From Bacteroidota bacterium (GTDB taxonomy: Bacteria; Bacteroidota; Bacteroidia; Bacteroidales; P3): DNA of 64,000 nucleotides. Below are positions 35,784-44,935 of this stretch, piece after piece; positions within the stretch are counted from its first letter, which is position 1; every line of letters begins with the position of its first letter. The stretch spans positions 116,826 to 180,825 of the forward strand of contig JAFNAQ010000009.1 in NCBI GenBank assembly GCA_017860275.1, in the 5' to 3' direction. The notes beneath the pieces are model-generated. The model saw only the letters and a program-made list of their open reading frames with translations, was not told the DNA's origin and made no database searches. The position numbers were made by a program, and so were the translations under genes.

Positions 35784-37862
35784 TTACTTAGTAACAACTA
35801 ATTTCTTAACAGCAGTAGTAGCATTATCTCCAAACATTACCCAATATACTCCAGATTTCATATCTGATGTATTTATTTCAAATGTTTTTTGACCTTTCTT
35901 AATAACTGAAGATGCTAAAACCTGTCCTTTGATATTCATTACTCTAACACTAACATTAGACTTAGCTCCATTTGTAATCTCAATCTTTGTTGAAGATTTT
36001 GCAGGATTAGGGTAGAAATCTCCCAAGCTTATTGTCTCAATATCTTTAATGCAATTGATTGATGAATAAACATCTGTTTCAGATATTCCATTTACTGTTG
36101 TTCCATATACGAATGTGTAGTATCCGTTTGGTGCAGTAATAGGTTTAGCTATTGTCTTTCCATTATTTGATGTTGCTGAAATATAGTAATGGATAGTATC
36201 AACAGCAGCAGAAAGATTAATAGTCATTGTTGCATTGTACATATTGTTTCCACTAGAAGTAAGTGCAACTTCATTCCATGTTGTAGCAGATGGTGATTTA
36301 TAGTATAATTTTGCGTTTGCTATTCCACTCTTGTTTTGACATATTGCATTTACAGCAACTTCTGAAGAAGCAATACTTCCTGTATTTAACCAACGAAGAG
36401 GATTATGATATATTCTTACTGGGTTCTCTGCTGGGATTTGTTTTGTGATACAATGGATAGCTCCACCATAACCATCGAAATCTCTTACGTCAATGTTTTC
36501 GAAACTATACCCTTTATAACGATCAGCCATTATATTTAAAGCAGTTGTATTGCCTTGAACATCTCCTGTTGATGAATTATAAAATACTGGTTGCATAATA
36601 GCCTTATTTACGAAGGTATGGTTTGTATATGAACGAGTATATAAATTGTTATACTGAGTTTGTGAGGTATACCAAGTGCCATCATTTTTTGCAGGCAAAG
36701 GAATACGTGTATTGTGATAAGGTACTCCATGGTCAGTATTCATTGCTGTTAATGTAGCCATATTAGATTCTACCTTCATTGGGTCTGAAAGATTAGCCAT
36801 TACTGAAGGATGTTTAGTTGTAACAAAGGTGTTTTCATCAACTAAGTCTGTATATAAATCAATATGTCCTGTACCTCCGTCGTATTGAAGTTGAGGTAAA
36901 ACTACGCAACGACTTAGATTCATAACATGTGTCAAACTATCTTTTACTTGTTGATTTGATAAAGATTGTTTTGTTTGGTATGTCCATCCTCTTGTATTAT
37001 TTGTTTCATAATACAATCCGTATGTATCTTGATTTAGACTATAAACTGCATCAGTTGTGAATAATGTTCCTAACCCATCAACTAATATATTTCCTCCTTC
37101 ATATTCTATTGTTGTTGTGTAAACAGGGAAACCTGCTTGTGCTCCGATTTGTATTGGAAGTTTATCATCAAGAGGTCTTCCTCCATAATATTCAAAATCC
37201 ATTAATGCAATAGAGTCATTGTCTCCAAAATAGAAAGCTACTGGGCCACAATCACGATACCAAAAAGAATTACCAGCATTCTTAAAGAAACGATAATTTG
37301 TTAATGGTGTTCCATTGCTAGCCATATGACTCTTAATTGATGTTGAGTCATCCCAATTCCAGATATTAATCCAAACTTGAGCATTTTGTTGAATGCCATT
37401 AGCAAGAGAACGGAATAATTTTGTTGTTGCACTACTTGATACATCTGGAACAGAATATACTGGCTCTAATACATAAGTAGTTGAAGAATATGGGAAACCT
37501 TTATTTTCAAATAATTGTTCTGCATAAGCATTTGATGCAACTGTTCTTGTAATATATGGCCAAGTCATCATGACTGCTTGCACTTCATCAAACTCTCCTG
37601 GATAAATAATATCACTTGGAACACTCAAAGCCTTTGTGTTTGAAGTAGATTTTGTTTGTAGTGCTGGAGCATCATTTATTAATTTCTTCTTTGGCATTCT
37701 TGAATGCACGTTTGCATAGTACTCTTTGAAATAATCAGCAGGCAAAGTCTTCATATCTTCTATTGCTGCCTTTCTTTTTGATGCTATTACCTCATCACTA
37801 ACTTGAGCATTTGTATTTAATGCAAGGATTGCAAATAATACAATAAGGATTGTTTTTTTCAT
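35784..37862 (-). CDS. T9SS-exported deiminase of the PPAD/agmatine deiminase family
   Basis: A 692-residue secreted protein. It has a signal peptide (to about 19), a presumed propeptide (to about 75) and a guanidino-modifying catalytic domain (about 80-490). The catalytic residues are Asp204 in WYRDCGP, His333 and Asp335 in GTGHIDLY, and Cys471 in GGAIHCITKQIPA. An Ig-like beta domain follows (about 500-600), then a T9SS sorting domain (about 618-692, LGDFYPNPAKSSTKIEI to AVKKLVVTK). This is the layout of Porphyromonas gingivalis PPAD, which citrullinates C-terminal arginines. Cytosolic agmatine deiminases have the same catalytic motifs but are about half as long and unexported. The true substrate (peptidyl-arginine, free arginine or agmatine) is undetermined. 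The gene starts 35 bases after the PfkB kinase gene. Confidence 0.88.
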   Translation of the reverse strand: MKKTILIVLFAILALNTNAQVSDEVIASKRKAAIEDMKTLPADYFKEYYANVHSRMPKKKLINDAPALQTKSTSNTKALSVPSDIIYPGEFDEVQAVMMTWPYITRTVASNAYAEQLFENKGFPYSSTTYVLEPVYSVPDVSSSATTKLFRSLANGIQQNAQVWINIWNWDDSTSIKSHMASNGTPLTNYRFFKNAGNSFWYRDCGPVAFYFGDNDSIALMDFEYYGGRPLDDKLPIQIGAQAGFPVYTTTIEYEGGNILVDGLGTLFTTDAVYSLNQDTYGLYYETNNTRGWTYQTKQSLSNQQVKDSLTHVMNLSRCVVLPQLQYDGGTGHIDLYTDLVDENTFVTTKHPSVMANLSDPMKVESNMATLTAMNTDHGVPYHNTRIPLPAKNDGTWYTSQTQYNNLYTRSYTNHTFVNKAIMQPVFYNSSTGDVQGNTTALNIMADRYKGYSFENIDVRDFDGYGGAIHCITKQIPAENPVRIYHNPLRWLNTGSIASSEVAVNAICQNKSGIANAKLYYKSPSATTWNEVALTSSGNNMYNATMTINLSAAVDTIHYYISATSNNGKTIAKPITAPNGYYTFVYGTTVNGISETDVYSSINCIKDIETISLGDFYPNPAKSSTKIEITNGAKSNVSVRVMNIKGQVLASSVIKKGQKTFEINTSDMKSGVYWVMFGDNATTAVKKLVVTK

Positions 37863-37897
37863 TTTAAATTGTTTTGTATAAAAACTATAGAATTAGA

Positions 37898-38875
37898 TTA
37901 ATTTATTTCTCTTATTTCTTGTCTAATTTTTTCCCAGCGCTCCTTGTCCATCTTTGCTCCATATACTTCAATAACATTTCCCGCTAATACACTTCCCATT
38001 TTACCACAATGTCTTAATTCTCTACCTAGACACAATCCTGCTAAGAAACCTGCCGCATACATATCTCCTGCTCCTGTTGTATCTAAACATGTACGAGGGA
38101 CTTCTTGGATATATGTTACTTGGTCTTGATGTTTTATTAGAGATCCTTTTTTTCCTATCTTAACGACTGCTATTTCACAAAACTCTGCTATTGTATGCAA
38201 AGCGTCTTCTGCTTCTTGAGATGTAAAGGCTTTTGCTTCTTCTTCATTTGCGAAAACAATGTCTACATCATTACATATTTCTTTTAGAAAATCAATATTT
38301 TCTTCTACAACATTATAACTTGCAAAATCTATTGAGACTTTTAAACCTTGAGATTTCGCTAGTTCTATTGCCTTACGAACTAATGCTTGATTTAATATTA
38401 GATATCCTTCGATATGAAAATAATGATACCCCTCAAACAATTCCTTTGTTAGATATTTATCTTGCATTTCAACTGCTGCACCAAGATAGGTTGCAAAGGT
38501 TCTCTCTCCATCCTTAGATATAAAAGCGACAGCCCTTCCTGTTGGAGTCGTATCACTAATAAAAAATCTTGGTTGAATTGAATTTTCAATCATATCTTGT
38601 GAGTAAAAATCACCTAAAGAATCTTTTCCTACCATTCCTATATATCCACTCTTTACTCCAAGATTTGCAATCCCATTTGCAGTATTAGCTGCTGAGCCTC
38701 CTGTTTGCATTTTTGAATTAAGGTGAGATGTTACTTCTTGAATATTTGCAGATACATCTTTATCTACTAATTGCATACTCCCTTTTGGAAGATTTAGTTT
38801 TGCTAATTCTTGGTCTGACTCTAATTGAGTTATTATATCTACTAGGGCATTGCCTAAGCTAATTACTGCTTTCAT
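37898..38875 (-). CDS. PfkB-family kinase (adenosine kinase-like)
   Basis: A 325-residue ribokinase-fold sugar/nucleoside kinase. The N-terminal signature is GGSAANTANGIANLGVKSGY and the C-terminal PfkB motif is DTTGAGDMYAAGFLAGL with the catalytic aspartate. LGNALVDIITQLESDQELAKL at the N-terminus matches the group annotated as adenosine kinase in Bacteroidota. Substrate is not certain. It lies 2 bases after rsmD and is probably co-transcribed with it. Confidence 0.88.
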   Translation of the reverse strand: MKAVISLGNALVDIITQLESDQELAKLNLPKGSMQLVDKDVSANIQEVTSHLNSKMQTGGSAANTANGIANLGVKSGYIGMVGKDSLGDFYSQDMIENSIQPRFFISDTTPTGRAVAFISKDGERTFATYLGAAVEMQDKYLTKELFEGYHYFHIEGYLILNQALVRKAIELAKSQGLKVSIDFASYNVVEENIDFLKEICNDVDIVFANEEEAKAFTSQEAEDALHTIAEFCEIAVVKIGKKGSLIKHQDQVTYIQEVPRTCLDTTGAGDMYAAGFLAGLCLGRELRHCGKMGSVLAGNVIEVYGAKMDKERWEKIRQEIREIN

Positions 38876-38877
38876 AT

Positions 38878-39414
38878 TTATTCTGGCATGTTAAAGAAGG
38901 AAAAGTTTACTTTTCCATAATTACGTTGTTCCGAAAAAAACTTATTATCTTTGAACGAATGTTCTTTTGAGTGTTCTAAAATGAATAATCCTCCTGGTTT
39001 TACAAAACTTTTTAGGACTAAATCTGGTATAATATCAAATTGTTTTAGGTCGTATGGAGGATCTGCAAAAACAACATCAAACGACATTTGAGATCTACCT
39101 AGAAAGATAAATGCATCGTTTTTTATCGTAAACAGATTTTCTAATCCAAAATCAATTGCTGTTTGCTTAATAAAATCGACGCATCTATGATCTGAATCGA
39201 CTGATGTTACTTGTTGTACCCCTCTGGATATAAATTCAAAGCTAATTGAACCTGTTCCTGCGAAGATATCAAGGACATTTACTTCCTCAAAATCTATCTT
39301 ATTTCTTAGTATATTAAATAAACTCTCACGTGCAAGGTCTGTTGTAGGGCGTACAGGAAGATTTGTAGGTGGGTGAAGACGACGTCCTCTTAGTTCTCCA
39401 GCAATTATTCTCAT
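38878..39414 (-). CDS. rsmD: 16S rRNA (guanine966-N2)-methyltransferase
   Basis: A 178-residue SAM-dependent methyltransferase of the 30S subunit. It starts with the diagnostic MRIIAGELRGRRL and continues with RPTTDLARESLFNIL. The SAM site is VLDIFAGTGSISFEFISRG and the catalytic motif for N2-guanine methylation is FADPPYDL. Length is normal. It lies 2 bases after the DUF3822 gene, a conserved pairing in Bacteroidota. Confidence 0.95.
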   Translation of the reverse strand: MRIIAGELRGRRLHPPTNLPVRPTTDLARESLFNILRNKIDFEEVNVLDIFAGTGSISFEFISRGVQQVTSVDSDHRCVDFIKQTAIDFGLENLFTIKNDAFIFLGRSQMSFDVVFADPPYDLKQFDIIPDLVLKSFVKPGGLFILEHSKEHSFKDNKFFSEQRNYGKVNFSFFNMPE

Positions 39415-39416
39415 TA

Positions 39417-40253
39417 TTACTTTACTAGAGTTAAGAAATACTTCTGCATACTTACTCCATCAAACTCACAACCTACTTTTATTAACTCCATAGGGTTAGT
39501 ATATAGTACACTCTTAATGTGACGATTCAATACTTTCTTCTCTTCATGAGTGTATTCGATTCCTGTAATTAAGAAGTTTACATCTTCAACATCAATGTCA
39601 AGTTTTTCGAAAGCAAACAAAATTTGATAAATCATATCATGTTCATTATTGAAATCAAAACTATTGCTATATGTAAATTTAGCTCCTTTAAATACAACCA
39701 TGTCACAAGCATTTTCTCTTTTGTGAAGCACAACGGTGTTATTCGCTAATTTAGAAATATCAAAACAATATTCTGCCATTGCTTGATGTTGAGAATAGAA
39801 TTTTGCTTTGGACATTAAAATTTTTGTTGCAGAATATTGATGCATTGGAAATGCAAAAACAGAAACTGCATCTAATCTTTCAGAGATATTTTCAATGATT
39901 GTATCTGAACTTACAATATTTGCAACCCCACGAAGATAATCTTTTGTCTTTGAATTATCGTAAAGTTTATACGGAACAAATATATTTTTATTTGTCAAAC
40001 AAATAACTTTGATATTTGCAAAATTAAAAATTCTAATCCCTATTGATGCAAAACAGTTTCTGATATTTGTCATTACAGAAGTCATCCCTAAAGACAAATC
40101 TACATCAAACTCACCTACAGCTCTTAGAACGTAGTTACTATCTATCAAAGTAAAGAAAAATCCATCCGCCTTTAGGCAAATGGATAAATCTGTATCTTGT
40201 GATAGAATACTTTCATCTGATTTTACTAAATTTACTAACTTAAAAGTATCCAT
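39417..40253 (-). CDS. DUF3822 family protein
   Basis: A 278-residue soluble protein of the Bacteroidota-specific DUF3822 family, recognised by length, position directly upstream of rsmD and the pattern SICLKADGFFFTLIDSNYVL, HQYSATKILMSKAKF and ENACDMVVFKGAKFTYSNSF. The fold resembles an actin/ASKHA-like pair of subdomains, but no activity is known. The tight rsmD spacing hints at a role near ribosome assembly. This is inference. Confidence 0.8.
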   Translation of the reverse strand: MDTFKLVNLVKSDESILSQDTDLSICLKADGFFFTLIDSNYVLRAVGEFDVDLSLGMTSVMTNIRNCFASIGIRIFNFANIKVICLTNKNIFVPYKLYDNSKTKDYLRGVANIVSSDTIIENISERLDAVSVFAFPMHQYSATKILMSKAKFYSQHQAMAEYCFDISKLANNTVVLHKRENACDMVVFKGAKFTYSNSFDFNNEHDMIYQILFAFEKLDIDVEDVNFLITGIEYTHEEKKVLNRHIKSVLYTNPMELIKVGCEFDGVSMQKYFLTLVK

Positions 40254-40265
40254 ATGAAATTATTA

Positions 40266-40898
40266 TTATTCCCAGTTACCATCAATGATAGGCTGATTCA
40301 AATCACCTACTTTCCAGCCTGCGTATCTATCTTTTCCTTCTATTTCTGCTTTTCTATTTCTAACATCTTGTTCGTCCATTCCTTTTGTGAAAGTCAATAT
40401 GCTAGCTTTTGCTTCAAATACAGGAACCATTACTCCTCCTCTATTAATAATATCTGACTTCATTTCGAAAACCTTATTATCTGAATATGGAATAAACTTT
40501 AAAGTTTTAAAATCTTTTTCAGCTATTAATAATTTCTTTTCTTCCATCAATTTTCTTAAAGGATTAACAGACACTGTGTCTCTTTTTATAATACCAGCTC
40601 TAAGAGCCTGAGCTTCCGTTAAAGAATCTGGAACAATCCCTGACTTAATTACCATTTTAACTTTACCAGTTTCGGCAAAAATCAATAAAGAATCGATACT
40701 GCTACAAAATCTTCCATTTGTACTTTTAAAAGTTTCTTGCAAAGTCCTAATATCTTTCAATCTATTAATAACCGACTCAGAACGATTATTAAATTCTGAT
40801 TCAAATTTCACAGGACGCATAATCCCTGTATACAGGAAATAAGCTAATGTAATTATTGCTACAATTAATACAGCCGAAATAATGTTTCTTGGTTTCAT
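40266..40898 (-). CDS. Single-pass membrane protein of unknown function
   Basis: A 210-residue protein with one N-terminal membrane helix (about residues 6-26, IISAVLIVAIITLAYFLYTG) and an extracytoplasmic rest. RLKDIRTLQETFKSTNGRFC, about residues 45-65, has the look of a pilin-like or secretion-associated helix. It is typical of an unnamed protein found near rsmD in Bacteroidales. No enzyme motif is visible. It lies 12 bases upstream of the DUF3822 gene on the same strand. Confidence 0.65.
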   Translation of the reverse strand: MKPRNIISAVLIVAIITLAYFLYTGIMRPVKFESEFNNRSESVINRLKDIRTLQETFKSTNGRFCSSIDSLLIFAETGKVKMVIKSGIVPDSLTEAQALRAGIIKRDTVSVNPLRKLMEEKKLLIAEKDFKTLKFIPYSDNKVFEMKSDIINRGGVMVPVFEAKASILTFTKGMDEQDVRNRKAEIEGKDRYAGWKVGDLNQPIIDGNWE

Positions 40899-40987
40899 AT
40901 TATGTTAAATGTTTATTTATTTCCTTTTATTAGTGACTGCAAATTTAAAATTTTTCATTGAAAAAGCCACATTTTCAATTCATTATT

Positions 40988-42397
40988 TTATTTGTTTTGT
41001 TCTACATGTTGTAAAACTATATCTATATCAGGGTTTTGCGATAATATTTTTGCCAATCTTTCTGCAAAATAAACTGAGCGGTGCTGTCCTCCTGTACATC
41101 CAAAATAAACGGAAAGATTTGTAAAATTTCTTTCTAAATATTTATTTACACTTTGCAAAACCAAAGAAGAAACATTTTGAAAGAATAGATTCACATCTTC
41201 TTCCTTCTCTAAGAATGTTATCACTTCTTGATCCTTGCCTGTAAGTTTTTTGTATTGGTCATAACGTCCAGGATTCTGTATAGCTCTGCAATCAAATATA
41301 AAACCACCACCATTTCCAGAAATATCTTGTGGATAACCTTTTTTATATGAAAAGCTTTTTATATTTACTATTAGTTTTTGTTTAGCAATTCCTTTTATCT
41401 TTTCTGATTTTGTCAATTGATCCAAGACTTTATATAACTCTGGAATATCTATAGGTAATTTTATATTTTCTCGGAGCCATTTAATATTGTCTATAGCATA
41501 AGGAATACTTTTTAAAAAATGTTCTTTTCTTTCAAAATATCCTCTATATCCGTACGCTCCCAAAGCTTGCAATATACGAATATAGACATATGCATAAAAA
41601 TATTCTTTAAACACTTTTTCTTCAATCTCATAATAATTACTTAGCTCATCTATATACAAGGATAATAACTCTTCTCTAAATCCCACAGAAAGATCTGCCT
41701 TTGCATCAAATAATAATGAAGCTAAATCATATTGCAATGCTCCTTTTCTCCCTCCTTGATAATCAATAAACCATGGTTCGTTATCTAAAATCATAATGTT
41801 CCTTGATTGAAAATCTCTAAATAGGAAAAAATTTGTGTTGGTAGAAAGTAAATAGTTTGATAATTTCTCAAAATCATTTTCTAGAGCTTGTTCATCAAAA
41901 ATAATTCCCGATAGCTTTAAAAAATAATATTTGAAATAGTTTAAATCCCAATTTATTGACAGTTTATCAAATGCTTCTCTTGGATATGCATTTGAATAAT
42001 CAAAGTTTTCACCACCTTTTATTTGAATTTTTATTAGAGATTTAATTACCTTATAATAAATATCCTTTATCTCTTTATCAGAAATTTCATTATTTTGTCT
42101 CTTAATAATTAAATCATAGAGAGTAGTATTCCCAAGATCTTGTAATAAATAAATATTATTTTCAAGATCTTCCCCATATACTTTTGGAACATTGATTCCT
42201 TTTAATAATAGTTGTTGAGAATAATCTAAAAATGCTAAATTTTCTTTCTTATCTGAATTAATAGCTGCTAAACAGCTTATCTCTCCTGAATTACACCTAA
42301 AGTATACTCTTGATGAACCATGAGCATTGATTTTTTCAATATTCTCGATCTCACGATTAAACGTTTTATAAAACAACTCATTAATCTTTAAATTCAT
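40988..42397 (-). CDS. AmgK-like kinase fused to a RapZ C-terminal domain
   Basis: A 469-residue two-domain protein. Residues 1 to about 330 form an aminoglycoside-phosphotransferase-like kinase (YLLQDLGNTTLYDLI, catalytic-loop FRDFQSRNIMI, metal-binding IDYQGGRKGALQYDLASLL), close to the N-acetylmuramate/GlcNAc kinase AmgK. Residues about 345-469 are a RapZ C-terminal domain (GGGFIFDCRAIQNPGRY, VYFGCTGGQHRSVYFAERLA), the part that senses glucosamine 6-phosphate in E. coli RapZ. The RapZ N-terminal P-loop domain is absent. The fusion suggests amino-sugar phosphorylation or sensing linked to wall synthesis. It overlaps ispD by 17 bases, so the two are translationally coupled. Confidence 0.85.
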   Translation of the reverse strand: MNLKINELFYKTFNREIENIEKINAHGSSRVYFRCNSGEISCLAAINSDKKENLAFLDYSQQLLLKGINVPKVYGEDLENNIYLLQDLGNTTLYDLIIKRQNNEISDKEIKDIYYKVIKSLIKIQIKGGENFDYSNAYPREAFDKLSINWDLNYFKYYFLKLSGIIFDEQALENDFEKLSNYLLSTNTNFFLFRDFQSRNIMILDNEPWFIDYQGGRKGALQYDLASLLFDAKADLSVGFREELLSLYIDELSNYYEIEEKVFKEYFYAYVYIRILQALGAYGYRGYFERKEHFLKSIPYAIDNIKWLRENIKLPIDIPELYKVLDQLTKSEKIKGIAKQKLIVNIKSFSYKKGYPQDISGNGGGFIFDCRAIQNPGRYDQYKKLTGKDQEVITFLEKEEDVNLFFQNVSSLVLQSVNKYLERNFTNLSVYFGCTGGQHRSVYFAERLAKILSQNPDIDIVLQHVEQNK

Positions 42398-43073
42398 TTA
42401 TCAAAGTTTCAGCGTAAATAATATCTAATTGATTTGTTATTTTTATGTTTTCTCTATTTCCCTCAATAATATTCATTTCTACTCCTAAGGCTTCAACCAC
42501 AGATGCATCATCTGTAAATCTCTCATCAAAACATTGTGAATATGCATTTTTCAAAGTCCTAGAACAAAAACACTGAGGGGTCTGAATAAGATATACATTA
42601 TTCCTATCAAATGTTTGAGTCCTTTCATCAACCTTAATTCTAACTGTTTCAATTGGTTTAATTGCGGGTATTGCATTATTATTATTTTGAGCAACTTCGA
42701 AACAATTATTAATTACTTTAGATGAGACAAAGGGTCTTACACCATCGTGCACTCCTATGATAGATTCTTCATTAATACAATCAAGTCCATTCTTTACAGA
42801 GAAAAATCTTTCATCTCCTCCTTCAACTATTTTATGTTCTAAATCGAAAGAATATTCATTACATAATAAAAGCCAATAGTCTTGATGCTCCTTTGGGAGT
42901 ACCAAGACTATTTTTATTAATGCATCTGCTTGTTTAATTTTTTCTAGAGTTCTCATCAATATTGGTTTGCCAGCAATTGGAAGGAATTGTTTTGGAATTG
43001 AGCTACCAAATCTAAGTCCTTTACCCCCAGCAACCACTATCATATACCTAGGTTTAGATGATAAGCATTGCAT
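42381..43073 (-). CDS. ispD: 2-C-methyl-D-erythritol 4-phosphate cytidylyltransferase
   Basis: Third enzyme of the MEP pathway; joins CTP and MEP. The 230-residue protein has the nucleotide-binding [35 protein letters not shown], and [15 protein letters not shown] followed by [11 protein letters not shown], the standard IspD series. A sugar-nucleotide transferase such as MurU shares the first motif only, so IspD is preferred despite the AmgK-like neighbour. It overlaps queA by 20 bases and the kinase-RapZ gene by 17 bases. Confidence 0.93.
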   Translation of the reverse strand: MQCLSSKPRYMIVVAGGKGLRFGSSIPKQFLPIAGKPILMRTLEKIKQADALIKIVLVLPKEHQDYWLLLCNEYSFDLEHKIVEGGDERFFSVKNGLDCINEESIIGVHDGVRPFVSSKVINNCFEVAQNNNNAIPAIKPIETVRIKVDERTQTFDRNNVYLIQTPQCFCSRTLKNAYSQCFDERFTDDASVVEALGVEMNIIEGNRENIKITNQLDIIYAETLINEFKD

Positions 43074-44109
43074 CTCCGTAAGTTAAAAATTTATACTTTT
43101 CAGCCACAGCCTGCTTATATGCCTCCATTATTAAGTCATATCCTCCAAAAGCAGAAACCATCATCAACATTGATGATAATGGTGGATGAAAATTGGTAAT
43201 CATTGAGTCTGCAATAGAAAATTCATGAGGAGGGAATACAAATTTATTCGTCCATCCAGCATAAGGTTTTATTTTAGAGGAAATCGTTGTTGCTGTTTCC
43301 AATGCCTTCATTGTTGTTGTACCTACACAACAAACCTTACTTTTTCTCTCCTTTGCAGCATTAATTATTTTTGCATTTTCTTCAGAAATAAACATTTCTT
43401 CGGAATCCATTTTATGTTTTGTTAGATCTTCAACCTCTATAGGTCTAAAATTTCCTAAACCAGCATGTAAAGTAACTGACGCAAATTCACATCCCTTAAT
43501 CTCCAAACGCTTCATCAATTGTTTACTAAAATGAAATCCAGCAGTTGGGGCAACTACTGCTCCCTCATTAACTGCATAAATTGTTTGATAACGTTCCTTG
43601 TCTTCAGGTATAATATCTCTAATTCTTAATAAGTCGTCAGGAATTGGCGTATTACCCAATTTATGTAATACTGCTTGGAATTCCTCGTGAGTGCCATCAT
43701 ATAAAAACCTTAATGTTCTCCCTCTTGAAGTAGTATTATCAATAACCTCCGCAACAAGTTCATCGTTTTCTCCAAAATATAATTTGTTCCCAATTCGAAT
43801 TTTTCTTGCAGGGTCAACTAAAATATCCCATAAACGTGTATCTGGGTTTATTTCTCTTAGCAAAAATACTTCAATTCTTGCATTTGTTTTTTCTTTAGTC
43901 CCAAACAAACGAGCAGGAAAAACTTTTGTGTCGTTCATTACGAACAAATCTCTTTCTTCAAAGTATTCTAACACATCTTTAAATATCTTATGTTCAATGG
44001 TCTTGGTTTTTCTATTAATAACCATTAATCTTGAACAATCTCTTTCATGTGCAGGCTTTTCTGCAATTAACTCTTTTGGTAAATTGTACTTAAATTGAGA
44101 AAGTTTCAT
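43054..44109 (-). CDS. queA: tRNA preQ1 S-adenosylmethionine ribosyltransferase-isomerase
   Basis: Transfers the ribosyl part of SAM to 7-aminomethyl-7-deazaguanine in tRNA to make epoxyqueuosine. The 351-residue protein begins [20 protein letters not shown] and has [58 protein letters not shown] and [18 protein letters not shown], all QueA hallmarks. It has its own strong promoter in the 136-base gap to truB. No preQ1 riboswitch is visible in the short leader. Confidence 0.97.
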   Translation of the reverse strand: MKLSQFKYNLPKELIAEKPAHERDCSRLMVINRKTKTIEHKIFKDVLEYFEERDLFVMNDTKVFPARLFGTKEKTNARIEVFLLREINPDTRLWDILVDPARKIRIGNKLYFGENDELVAEVIDNTTSRGRTLRFLYDGTHEEFQAVLHKLGNTPIPDDLLRIRDIIPEDKERYQTIYAVNEGAVVAPTAGFHFSKQLMKRLEIKGCEFASVTLHAGLGNFRPIEVEDLTKHKMDSEEMFISEENAKIINAAKERKSKVCCVGTTTMKALETATTISSKIKPYAGWTNKFVFPPHEFSIADSMITNFHPPLSSMLMMVSAFGGYDLIMEAYKQAVAEKYKFLTYGDAMLII

Positions 44110-44163
44110 ATATTATATATTCTATTTAATATTATTATCTCAGAAAAAAATTTGCGAAAGGTG

Positions 44164-44194
44164 CAAATATAACTTCACAAGCATGAAATGTCAA
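44164..44194 (-). promoter_or_regulatory. Promoter of queA
   Basis: TTGAC (44194-44190) and TATATTTG (44171-44164) on the minus strand, giving a leader of about 45-50 bases. The spacing equals that of the small-RNA promoter at 23.8 kb. Confidence 0.65.
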
Positions 44195-44245
44195 GTGATT
44201 TAATAGTATTTATGATTTACAAAATTCATTATCTGAATTTATTCA

Positions 44246-44935
44246 CTATATATTTTTGAAGTTTGAAGTGTCAAATTCATTAATCTCCATTGCATCCTCT
44301 AATAAAAAACTACCTATTCTAGTCCTAGTAAGTGATGTTAAATGAGCACCAGAATTTAATGTAATTCCAAAATCTCTTGCAATAGATCTTATGTAAGTCC
44401 CCTTACTACATACTATTCTAAAATCTATATCTGGAAGATTTATTCTTGTTATCTCAAACTCAGATATTGTTATTTGTTTTGATTTTAATTCAATGTCCTT
44501 ATTTTCTCTTGCCAGTTCATATGCTCTCTTCCCATTAACCCAAACAGCAGAAAATATTGGTGGTACTTGATCTATTACTCCTGTGAATTGTTTTGCAGCC
44601 AATAAAATATCTTCTTCTGAAATATGATCGTAAGGATAAATATGGTCTATTGGTTTTTCTAAATCATAGCAAGGTGTAGTCGCACCAAGACGAAAAGTCC
44701 CTATATATTCTTTTTCAGAGGCTTGAAATTCATCAATCTTTTTTGTAAACTTTCCTACGCAAACAATCAATAATCCGCTGGCAAGTGGATCTAATGTCCC
44801 CGCATGACCAATTTTTATTTTTTTAATCCCATACTTGTGTTTAATAAAATATTTCATCTTATTAACCACTTGAAAAGAAGTCCAAGTATAAGGTTTATTA
44901 ATTAGTAAAGCACAACCATTTTCAATATCAATCAT
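44246..44935 (-). CDS. truB: tRNA pseudouridine55 synthase
   Basis: Makes pseudouridine 55 in the T-loop of tRNAs. The 229-residue protein has the N-terminal INKPYTWTSFQVVNKMKYF, the catalytic IGHAGTLDPLASGLLIVCVG (aspartate in TLDP), PPIFSAVWVNGKRAYELAR and SKGTYIRSIARDFG. Length is on the short side but complete (C-terminal PUA is absent, as in many Bacteroidota). It shares one base with the uppP stop (TAATG), so translation is coupled. Confidence 0.96.
   Translation of the reverse strand: MIDIENGCALLINKPYTWTSFQVVNKMKYFIKHKYGIKKIKIGHAGTLDPLASGLLIVCVGKFTKKIDEFQASEKEYIGTFRLGATTPCYDLEKPIDHIYPYDHISEEDILLAAKQFTGVIDQVPPIFSAVWVNGKRAYELARENKDIELKSKQITISEFEITRINLPDIDFRIVCSKGTYIRSIARDFGITLNSGAHLTSLTRTRIGSFLLEDAMEINEFDTSNFKNI

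Noticed and set aside
44110..44157. preQ1 riboswitch before queA
   Set aside because: The leader is about 48 bases, A/T-rich, and I see neither the aptamer hairpin nor the A-rich tail that pairs with it.
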